This document shows positions 11,801-23,800 of a DNA stretch of 64,000 nucleotides, in pieces (position 1 is the stretch's first letter; each line of letters starts with the position of its first letter). This stretch comes from Panorpa germanica. Its lineage: Eukaryota > Arthropoda > Insecta > Mecoptera > Panorpidae. The DNA is taken from positions 22,914,001-22,978,000 of the forward strand of contig OY783207.1 in the NCBI GenBank assembly GCA_963678705.1. The letters are read 5' to 3'. The notes under the pieces were generated by a model. The model saw nothing but the letters and a program-made list of their open reading frames with translations. It did not search any database and had not been told where the DNA came from. Made by a program: the position numbers and the translations under genes.

Positions 11801-14800
11801 TCAAGAAGTTTAAAAGAAATTTTTAGAAAAAAAAGTCCATGAATTTAATAAAGGTTGCATAATAGCCAGAAACGCGGAAATAATTAAAATGTAATGAAGC
11901 AGTTCTTTAATTTAAAGCCTAACGAACATAACTGCATCAAAAAATTTCAAGAAATCAAAAAAAAATTATAGAAAAAAAAATCCATGAATTAAAAAAAAAT
12001 CGCATAAAAGTCAGAATCGCGTAGATATTGAAAATTTACTTAAACAGTTTATCAATTAAAAGTGTAGCGGATATAGATCAATTAAAAAATTAAACACATT
12101 TGAAATATTAATTATGTAAAAAAGAAATACATAACTCACACTCGTTGTCTTGCGACGGGCCGAACAGCTAGTATATTATAATGTCCCTGGTGAATATTTA
12201 TATTCTTATATGTTATGTGTTTATATGTTTGGTTCGAATTTTGTATGGCATCTCGAAAACGGCTCCAGGGAAGTTTTTAAAAATTTCCTATTTCGTAGAG
12301 AAAAAAATTCTAAGACTTTTGGCGTCCCCGGATTTTTCCCTGAATTTCCTGGAAACCCATAATTTTGGAAAAACTGGAAAAAAAAGTGATCCCTTTTTTG
12401 CTGTATTACTTTTAATTCGTAAAAAATAGAAAGTTGAAATTTTGCATGTGTATTAAGGTATTCAATGCTGATATTTCACAAAAATTAGAAATTCAAAAAT
12501 TGAAAAAGGGGGGGTTAAAGAAGTTCGGGGGCCCGGTAGGGAACTTTGGAGAAAATTCATTTTCTGGATTCTAGAATAATTAAGTATATTATTAATAAAA
12601 AAAAAATTCAAAATTTCAAAATTTTATTGGGGGGCACGGGGGCAGTATTTGCCGAGAGTAAAAATTGTGCTAGAAAGTTCAAATTTTGTATATAGGCTAA
12701 CCTTGGTAACTTATTTACGAATCGAAAAAAAAATCCCAAATTTTTAAAAAATATTGTTCAAATATCGCATAAATTCAAAATATTCTTTATTTTGATATAA
12801 AAAATGTATTTTCTTAGTTAGTTTGTATGAAAAATTATTTGTTATTAAATGTAAAATCAATATAGGACGAGTTTATTTATTATTTCAATTTAAAAATGGA
12901 ATTAAATTTTGACATGAAATTCAAGCCACTCACAAAAAACAAACGTCGCTTGCGACGGGGGTAAAAGCTAGTATAATTATAAAGAATAAGTACTAAATAT
13001 ATTGAAACTACTAAAGTATATTTATTATCTAATCTATGATAGATATAAAAAAATTGATTACGTTATCAATAATGTTTCAACGAAAACATAAAAAAGTATG
13101 TGACCCCGACGTGATTTGAACACGCAACCTTCTGATCTGGAGTCAGACGCGCTACCGTTGCGCCACGGAGTCTTATATTTAGATTTGTTTTTCCTATATC
13201 TGTAGATATTTATTAGATATAGTCAATAATGATGCTATAACACCATATGGTTTCAACGTATTATAGTGATGAAATAAACTTTCACATATTCACATCATAT
13301 GTATGGTTAGTCGTATAAATAACTGGCACTTTCAACGAGATTATTTCGAAAAGCAACTCGATCTCAAATAGTTAATTGGAACCCGCTCTCATGTTGTTTC
13401 AGCAGATTCGTAGCCGGCGCTGCACAACTTTTTTTCCGTTTTCCTTTTCTTTCATATTTGATACTATAAATTCAGTCAGTCTGATGCGACCATTGCAGAC
13501 CGGTGTATGCTTATTTTTTAGTCAAAACTGTCAGCGTTGTCTCGCTGTGTTCATTGTGTACATATAGTGTTCAAACAAAGTATTGTATAGATTATTATGC
13601 AGAGATGATATTTGTTCCTTGCTTTGTGTCTTTCTTGTTGTCTGTGCCAGGCTTCAAGCAAAAACCTTTTGTATAGATTTTTTAGTTGTTAAATAATGGT
13701 CCTCCCTTCTCCAGTGTCCATCGTAATTTGTCGTTGCGCCAGGTTACCAGGCCACCATTCTGCCATTTTTTTAATCCCATCTGATTCCATCCTAATCATC
13801 CATCATTGTGTGTAATTAAAGGCAAAGTATTCTAGAGTAGGAGCACACTCGAGTTAAGTGCACATTTGAATTTATTTGTTTAAATTCTTAAACAATTTTA
13901 AGTATTTCAGTATCTTTTAAGAGTTAATAAATGAATCTACAAAGAACTATCTTGGCATTCTTAACAAAACTGATGTAAACAATCTAAATTTACTGACGGC
14001 GTTTAAACAGTCCTGTCCCTACCCCTTCCACCCACTCTCCTCTTACTCCACCAGGAAATCATGCAGCAACGTGATTAGATTCAAACATTTCTAAAATTAA
14101 GCGAATATGTTTGAAATCAATGATTTAGGGAATTAGTTTCGAGTAAATAATTTCAATTAAATGAAAACAACGTATAAATATCAGTCACAGATCGCTGTGT
14201 GTGTGTAGGAAGGAGTGCGGTTGAAGAAGAGGGAGGAGGAGGTAAACGGATATTGCATAGTGCGGAATAAATGTTTGTTTCTAGGAAAATAATTAATTTC
14301 ATCAATGTTGAAAATTAGATTAGTTATAAATAATTTTAATAGGCTAAAAAAAGCAAAAGAGCAGTTGTCTTTGTTTGTTAAATGCGTTCCCATGGAATGG
14401 TCTTTATCTTTCTATGACAAAGACAAGGACAAAGACAAAGACAAAATCGTGTTAAGGCAGTCGTGTCTGCAATGTGACACCGTCCTAAATACTTAGTTGA
14501 CTACAAAATTGTTTTGTGCCAATGTACGTTCTGCTCTTCGGGGCACAGGTGGAGGAACAGGTGAGCCATGGCTCAAGTCAACATTTTACAGAGGCTCAAA
14601 ATTTAAGAATACCTGTATATTCTTTTGTCGCAAAAAGTAGGTAATGAAATTTTAGTAAGTTAGAAGTTTTAAAGACGTACTTGTGGTCTCCGTTGAGACA
14701 AGAACTCTAAAGTGAACTAAGAAGATTAGATCCATTACCATCTAAATCTTTGCTTAGTCAAAAACGAGTCGTGAAAAATTCAAAATCAAAAATTCAAAAA

Positions 14801-17800
14801 TCCTAAATCATTAAAGCATATATTAACACAATTGTAGTTTATGATTATGCCTGATGTTAGTCGATATGTAAAAATAAAAACCAGGCGAATTTTGCTACTA
14901 AAATCTAACTCCCATTGGTCGTTTTACAGGGATAGATTTCTAAAATGTAGTAACTATTACGGCATACTTTCTTAAATTTTAAAACATTAAAAAGTATTAT
15001 TTAAGTTCGAAATTAGAAAGCAACGACTAATTTTTAGAATTTAGAAGTTAGATGCCTGAACTTTATATATAACTAACTATAGATTAGAAAGCATTTATCC
15101 AGTACTTTTCTTTTCTTCTTTGTAATCTTCTATTTTTAACACGACTTTATTATACTAGTTTTCTGTAAATTCGAAAACTTACCGATGAAGGAAAATAAAC
15201 AATTACCCCTCAATCACCCTAGATGTCTCTTCCTTTGCCTGCGAAATAATGATTGATTCTAAAGTATTATCAATAATTTATATTCATCAAATTATTGTTT
15301 AGTTATTAGTTTAGTTAACGATATTTGAGCTACTGGTTTGGTTTGACCTGCCTAATACCATAATAATTTAATTTAAACGTATGAAGCCATATGTCGTTTT
15401 AGCCAAGCTGAAATTTTGCGAATAAATAGTATAATATGTTGTTAAGAACCTATGCGTACTTGCTAGCTTGAAGGCGGGGTTCTTTTTTAGGTAGCGGGTG
15501 CAATAGATACGTAAAAACCACATTCTCCAAAGTGAAAGTATCATGGCTGTTTTTTTATATGTTTTGTAGAATATTGTTAAATCGAACATTCATTATTGGC
15601 AGAACCGTCCCGTTAGTCCTAAGATTGTCAGAAGTTAGATACTACATGACGGGTCTTGAAATAGTGAATGTTGCTAATAGTGGAATATTTCACTTTTTAT
15701 TCTGAAAATTTCTACTTTATTAAAAGACAGGTCCCAGGGCTCTGGGATCTTTGACTACAATGATCACTGTGTGCGACCCAATTCATTATCAGATCTATTA
15801 AATTACTAAATCTAAACTTTCAATATCCATTTTAAATTTGTATTTTAAATACAGCCTAAGAATTAATTAGGCACTCAGCATCATCCTCAGTCGACTCCCT
15901 GTTCTTAGGGTTCTAGAACGTGACCCATTGCCGGGCCAGGCCGGATCCAGACATTTGGTTAAGCCTCTGGAATCTGGATTGCATTAAAGTCGACTGGATT
16001 TATGTGTATAAGCCCGCTGTTCTATTATTTAGAAAGAAAACGAAGCAGAAATCGGTGGTGGGGCTGTGGGTGCTGTGGGTGGAGGCGCTACACAGCCAAT
16101 TTGTATTGTAAAGTTTATTAGAAAGAATTTTGTTTTTATTTTAAAGAAAGATAAATGTCTTCTGCAAAATTTACCGTGTTTGTAAACACCCATTAATATT
16201 TCCATTGGCTAGTAGATGGTTTGGACATACCGCGCAGTGAGGCGGGGTGAGCTGATTGCGGGGTAATTGTTTATTTCGCTCCATCGGGAAGTTTTCGAGT
16301 TTACAGAAAACTAGTATTAAAAGTCGTGTAAAAACTAGAAATAACAAATAAGAAAAGAAAGAAATTAAAAAACACTGAATTAATGGTTTCTAACCCGTCT
16401 TAACATCTTAAGCTGTTCTCATACCGGAATAGATTACGCTAGCCTTCGAACAGCAGTCTTATTCTGACTTGCAATTTTCATAGCTTTTATGTATGGTGAA
16501 AATAATTGTATTATAAAATGAACCTTATATATGCTATTTCTGCTATAAATTTCATATACTATGGTGACACTAATGAATCTAAAAATAAGTTATACAGTTA
16601 ACAGAATAGGTGATCCTTAAGTATTATTAGCACTCACTGTTTTAATTTTGTATTTAATTTAAATTTTATAGCTTATGGGAATATGCGTAGTCATTCCCTG
16701 CTCCATTTTTAATTTAAAATTGAATGTACGTTTTCATTGTTTTTTTTAGAACCTTACAAGATGCAATGTTTTTAAATTAAAAATACTAAATTAAAATAAA
16801 CTATATTATATTATAAGCTTGAAAATGTGACAATCTGTCAAAATGCAGTAGGATTTATTTTTAAAAGAAGTTCAATGTCAGTTTGTAAATATAAAGAAGT
16901 AAAACCAATTTCTATTACTAATTGTAATTAAAAACAGCATTTTAAAGATTCCAAATTTAATTTAGTCCAACTGTCAAAATTTATATTACTAACGAGTAAC
17001 GACGCATGCGCACCAACTAAATAAACTAAACTCAAATTAAAACACGAATGTGACAAGGAAAACTTATTCTGAAAACCTGAAATTTATTAATATAATAGAA
17101 TATTATAAATGTTAAATAAAAACGTAAATTAAATATCAAAACAGTGAGTGGGAATGAGGCTTAAGAACCTGAAATTTACCGCCATTGGTATATGTAGTTA
17201 CTGTATAGTTTACAGGTTCCCAAACTAGAGACCCCGCTAAAAAGAATATAAATGTAAATGAATACAAAATACAAAATACTAAGTGATAGTACAGTGTGCG
17301 AGAGAACTGATGCTTGACGCTGACTGCTGTGTCTTCGGTTCAATGCCCAGACCAGAGTTCTATTTTCTGGGTTTGGTTGCTATTAAGTTAAATTGATTTG
17401 TACTTACATACCATAATCATAAACTTATTAAGCAGCGGCATAACCCACATATATGAGCCCACGACATCACTAAAACTGCCAACATAGTAGGCGGTCGTAG
17501 GTGATAAGTAGCATTTACAAACCAATTCCAATACGCTTACACTTCTGAAATATTTTATATTTGAAACTTGTCATGTCTAATGTTTTTTCAACAGTAAATT
17601 ATTAAATTAGTCAATTATTCAAAGAAATGGTTTTGGATCATCAGTTCAAAATTTGTTTTAAAATTCTAAGCTGGGCGACTCATTTTATCACAGTGATATA
17701 CGAGGATAATCTGGTAAATTGATAACTTGAACAGCAATTTTTCTTAAATTCAATTTATTTATCAACATTCTTTTCCTTTGGCTTTATTGTTCCATCCAAA

Positions 17801-20800
17801 AAGTGTGATCCCAGTAAACAATTTGGTGAAGTGCCCTATTTAGTGACGTTTCTATCACTATTTCACTTCAATTATAGTTCGCATCAACTTTATCTTCATT
17901 TGTATTCCGACAGGTGGAGTAATTTCGCCATTTGTAGCCGATAAAGTAGATATTTTATATGAAAAAATGTGAGAAACTGAACTATAAATGAACTCTTTTA
18001 TGACAAAAAAATCATGACGCATCTTCAATATGATGTCAAAGTGACTCCAAAATGTTTACTGGGATTTGTCCTCAACTCCACAAGTTGTTGCTTTTATCAA
18101 TGTTTACCAGCTCGACTCGCTTAGTACCTTCAATGCATCAATGTGCCCGCGGGATTCAAAAGTTTGGGGACACCTGGTGTAGTTCATCATTGGTTCTACA
18201 CAAGAGGTTAACTCAGCAAGGGGATAACACACAGGCATGTCTGAGTTGTGAGTGCGTTGATAATAATAACTTAAAATATGAATATTCTCGGATGATTCAC
18301 ACAGAACTCGTGTTATTTCGTACGCAATATTTTGTGTATTTCAGCACCAGCGTCCTAACGTAATACATCATATTTTGTTTTTAACAGATCGTTAAAACGA
18401 CTGTTATTTCAGTTTTATTGGAATGAAAAACACTCTTGAAAACGATGTTTAATTTATTCTTACATTGAAAGTATAAAATCAATCAACAGTTTAAATTACA
18501 AAATACAAAAGCTTCCCGCTGGACACCAAGTACAACATTTTAGTAGAAGTTCATTTGATTTGCAACTAAATTTTTATCACACAATATCACAAGTGGGTCA
18601 CACTATTAACATTTAAAGGTCAACCCGTCCTTACCGTAGTATATGACGTATAAATCTACAGTAATGTGCCATTATTTTTCACGGTGTATGAGTTTGACTC
18701 CGCCCGAGGAGCTACAAGCGTCCCCATAATGTTAGTGCACTGTGTTGTTCAAATTTATCGCCCCCTTTGGGATAATATTGTAACAGCATTTGTAAAAATG
18801 ATTCAACTGCAGCAATTTGAATAGAACCCCACCAAATCATTTCGTTTTGACTACAGACGAGAGACATGGGGGCACCAGACAATAATTCCATGGTCTGTGG
18901 TTTGTCCAGGACTGTATTTAAAGGTTCTATACGCAACGAAATACGTGACCAATATCAGACAACAAGCAAATGTTACGAGTCAGTTAAATTAAAATTAGAA
19001 ATAATAAAAATTTTGCTAGTGAAAATAGGGGGAGATGGCGGTTAAACAGTAATCGAAATATTTTCTTATTTTAAGGACTTAGTGTAAAAGTAACTGACTT
19101 TTTACAAAGCTTATATTTAGTGGACTTTAGATAAATACGATACACATTGTCAATCTATTAGGCGTTTGTTATTTTTCTATCTTTTTTTAAAACCCTTCGT
19201 TGACCCGCAGGTTGCGGATAATGGCGGTCAACTATTGGGGTATTACTGTTCATTCGAAATTACTCAATCCTTAATACTTTATTTCATTCCATAATGTTAC
19301 AAATGGTCTTAAGATATGGTTAGGTAGTAAATTATCAAAGTTTTATTTCTAAAATGAAGTAAATAATAAAATAAAATAACCTTTTTTCTGTTGTAACCAT
19401 ACATGTTTTTTATTTTTTATATTTTTACCAAAAAATTCTTTTTTTATAATAAACCAAACGTATTATTATTATTTTTACACTCGTACTATGGAAATTACCT
19501 ACAGATCAAGACGCCTAAGAACTCTCCCTTTGCTCTCACAATAATCGCACTGATTCAGTGACCGCTATTACCCGCTAAGAATGACTGCCATTACCCTAAA
19601 AATCGATAATGGTTTTTTGATTGATCACTAAAAACGTAAAGAACTTTCGTAAAATCCAATAAACTCATGGTATACACTAATATGTGGGTAATATTGAACA
19701 TTTAGAAAGATATTGATTTGTATAAATCACTTTAAGCTTACCTTCACCGAATTTTTAATTTTTAATAATAAAGCACGTCGTTACTTTTACACAGCTGTCC
19801 AACTCACTGCGCGCGATGTAAAATGACGGTGTTTGGTAAATAAGTATACTCAGGCGTATACTAGACGGCGGTACTAGTAGCGTTAGCGGAATGTTTTTGA
19901 AAGTTTTAGATTTCGATGTGTTCGGCATTACCCACTGACCACCATTCCCCCATCTTCCCCTATATGCTATTATACAGAGTACGGCGAGGAAACTTTCTTA
20001 TTTTAAAAAAATAATAAAACAAAAAGTAGATACCACTTTTATTCTTTTTCCTTTACATAGAGGTACATTTAAAGTTTTTTAATTACTTCTTGAAAATGAT
20101 ATCTTGAAGGTGGCTTCCGTTCTGGTCAATACATTTGGTGAGTCGAAATCTTAAGATTCGCTCCACCTTTTCCAGCATGTTTGTATCTATGTTTGTAATA
20201 CCAGCACGAATATTGTTCTTCAGCTCACTCAGGATCTTTGGACTATTGGCAAATCAAGGATTTAAGATATCCCCATAAAAATAATCGCCTCTTAAAGAGA
20301 GGAAGCGTTAGGAGAACTGTTCGCGTTCGCGTCAAGAGAGTCATTGACGTTTGTGCAGTGTGGCGCTATCATGTTGAAATCACACATCACTTACATTTAT
20401 TTTTTCAAGTTTCGGAAGAGAAAATTCGTGCTGATTGCTTAGGAAATTTTCTTACTAACTCCACGTTTTCTAGTGTCCTGGCTTTTTTCACACATTAACA
20501 GTATTCGTAAACGTGTCCACCCAGTGTACTGCCGCGACAAGTTCACAAGTAGGTTGTGTCACTGTTCAATGGTAACGTATTTCCTTCACCAACATTTAGG
20601 TTTATTATGCATTCTCACTCCTTGCAAACTTTACCTAATAGAATCAAATGTATTGACTTCGAATCCAGTAAACAAACAAACATAAGCTAAAACGCAGGAC
20701 AAAGAAGCTCCTATAGAAAAACCAGCTCCTGCACTGACCCAGAAAACAACTTCAAACTAAGAAAATAAAAGGAAAACAAGAACAAGATAAATGGTGAACA

Positions 20801-23800
20801 GAACGCAAAAAAGATCCCAGAACAAACTATTTCACACACAAGAACAGCCAAATGCAGTAGAAACGATTGGTGAACAAAAAGAAACCACTCTGTCATTGAA
20901 AACTAGTCACGAACAGAATACAATAATCCCCGTGCTCCGGAACTCACAAAAGTGGATAGGATGGGCACAAATGCATCAACATGCAACAACAAATGTATGT
21001 AACTAACTTATCCGTAGAAATCAGGAAAATTGCAGAAAACTTTTTGTCAATGCCACTATAAGATAACAACTGGATGTTGTTTTAAGTGCACCACTCGAAT
21101 TTGCAAGGAATTTAGGAAATTCGATTTCTTCTAAAAGGAACAATAAACAAGTCCAGAAATTCAAAGAAGAAAATCCACACGCAAGAAAAGAAGAGACCAG
21201 GAAGCTGAAATAGACCACTCCATTGTAAGTTCAACCACAAAAGAAGGAAGATCTTCTACCTCCTCTCCATCACTGAAAGAACTAAAATAACGTCAACGAC
21301 GCTAAATATACGTCAGAGTCGAAGAACCAGACAGTAACTTAGAATTAGATACCGAGTAAAACTGAAATCGAGTTTTAATTAATTAACTTTAGGTAACACA
21401 AAAAGTCGAACAGTGCCAAAACCAATTTTAACAAATCTTACAACTTCAGAAATAATACCGAAAGATGCCTAATATGAGCCTCATCCGGGGATTGGGGCAT
21501 AATTCTACCTGCGATGGGTCCAGTATGTCCATCGTTTAATCGTAACATGTTTAGATTTCTGTATTTCGAATGTCAGTCGAAATTTGCTTATAATAAAAGT
21601 AATAAATCATTTTCCAAAGAATTATCCGTTTCGTTATTTAATTAGCCTAAATATTAGACCTTAGGAAATGTTATTCAGAATAGTAACAGATTCACAATCC
21701 TAGGCCAAAAAGTTTAATTGAGTTCACTATATATCAAGTTCAATTAAAGAATCGATTTTCACATTCTAAGCAGTAAGAAAAAATAATACTTTTACTTTTC
21801 TTAAAATATATTTGTCTTTGACATTATTATCCCCCAATGCTTCTAGTTATTTTCTCCTTGTGACTGTCAAACTTTCCTCTACCCCACCGAACCGTTCAGT
21901 TTGCTTCCCCCTGCCCTCATTACTCGTCAAGTCATTTGTATTTCAAACCACTTTGTAATTTTATATTACAAATGTTTTCTTCTTTTTCTAAAACTTATTC
22001 ATTTTCCAACAGATCGATTTCAGCAATAATGGAAGTTAAAGTAGTCTGCTGGCCTGTGCTGTGCTGCGCTGTGAGTTCTGCCAAACTATCTTGTGCCATA
22101 CATTCAAACTTAGTTTTCGAATCCAGTTGGTTTAAAGTTTGTAGTTTTTTGCTGGAACTGCAACGTGAATCTACTACAATGGGAGAATGGAAATTGTAAT
22201 CCATGTTCAATGTTCAATGGACCGAGAAATGTTTTTATAAAACATTATTCAATAATAATGGAGAGGAGCACTCTATTATATAAGTGATACTTTTTATTTC
22301 AAAAGATAGTTAAGTCAATAGTTTAATACTATTTTATTGGATATTTTAAATTTTATTAAAGGACAATTACATTGCTTGGAATTCAAAGAAGTAAGAGAAG
22401 ATTACATCAATGTTTTATTCAGTTTTTACCGGGGTATTTGTTAATTATAATTTACTTTCAGCGATAGCCCTACAAACATTTTTTCGTATCGTAGTAATGT
22501 CGAATATGTCTGATAGAGCCTTTGCGTAACATTTTTCAAAGCAAGCTCTATACCACAATTTGAAAATATATTTGGTTACCTTCACGATAAGAAATTTTAT
22601 ATTTTAAAGCTTAACTTCTTAAATGTGCGTGTGGCCTATTTACACGATTTGAAATATCTTCGAAATAGAGGTCCGAACATTTCCGATTCGAGTCTTTTTT
22701 GTCCCTAACTCACTCAATATCGTTCAAATGTCGATTCAGATAATAGGTCATATCTGAGAATATCGAATTCGTATTTTACACTCTTCTGATCCATATTGTT
22801 TGTGGGAAGATTACAGAAATTTCAAAAAGAAATTATATTTATAGGTTATTGATGTTGATGTCATCATTTCCTAATTATGTTACATGCAAACATATTTTTG
22901 GTTTAACATTTAATTTATTTTACAACACATGTAGTATGTTAACAATATTCGCTGTCACTTGTTAATCTGTTACTCTCAAATGATATTAACGTCATTACAA
23001 CGATTTGGTATATCTCACATTATTTGTAATAATATTATTATTATTTTATTGCAATGTTTTTGCCATTAGGCGCTACATTCTTCCGCCTTAAATCATTAAA
23101 AAGAAAATTCCATAGAAAAATACAAACAAAACAGATAAATTTAAACCCCTACTGCTTCTCTCTTCCTGCTACTCTTCCTCCTGTTTCTACCCTGCCCTTC
23201 TTGGTTTTTCCTTGCTCCTTCTCCCTATCTCCGAATAATAAGAATATTTAAGTGTTAGAGTGTACGACCTAACTACCTCAGCCATATATATGACGAAGTC
23301 AGATACTGTGTTGCCCCCAGTTTGGGAAAATCACAAGTGAAATTTATTTAAGACCCTAAAGTTCAAATTATGTCATCACTATTATAAAATATTCGGTGAA
23401 GCCCTCATATCACAAAAACTGTTAACATAGTTAAGTGATCGTCGGTAATAGGACTCAGTTTTGAAAATAGGCCGACGTTAAATAAATTAAATATAGAGAT
23501 GTATAAAACATCATTAATTTTCTTTTAAAATGTTGTAAATATTTTTAACTATGTATTTTTCACAAAAGAATGCTTTGGAGAAAAGTATTCACTGTAATAT
23601 TTTTGTCGCACTGAAGGAAGCCGCGTTATAATAGGGTCTACTGTAAACGTATTGATCATTTTGTCTTTTACATTTTGTTCACACAATTCTTGAAATATTT
23701 TACATACTCGTACTATATTTTGTCAGTGGCTGTACGTACGTCTATACGGACGAGATGTAGTAGATTAAAATATTATAATCTTTACAACACAAAAAGTAAG

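Larger units (their letters stand above)
7441..12085. repeat. Giant foldback: inverted arrays of ~146-bp monomers
   Basis: The structure is a 4.6-kb inverted repeat with its axis at about 9747. Each arm is a tandem array: 14 monomers on the left (7480-9480) and about 15 on the right (10010-12060), in opposite orientation. Between them lies a ~0.5-kb centre that is itself nearly palindromic. Spacing of the marker AAAGAACTGC in the left arm runs 144, 149, 145, 146, 144, 147, 146, 146, 146, 146, 147, 145, ~146 bp. No coding frame is credible. The terminal piece GTGTAGCGGATATAGATC at about 12060-12082 has a counterpart at the outer left end of the smaller family member at 41370. The layout recalls Drosophila FB elements, but I recognise no sequence relationship. 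Confidence 0.9.

Noticed and set aside
7480-12060. Possible CRISPR-like array
   Set aside because: The ~146-bp units are tandem without unique spacers, arranged as inverted arms, in a eukaryotic genome.
14416-14445. GACAAA repeat as coding tandem Lys-Asp sequence
   Set aside because: Short microsatellite; the frame through it is only 63 codons and has no other support.
18052-18363. 103-codon open frame
   Set aside because: No signal peptide, no domain I recognise, no splice signals in phase, and many rare residues clustered.
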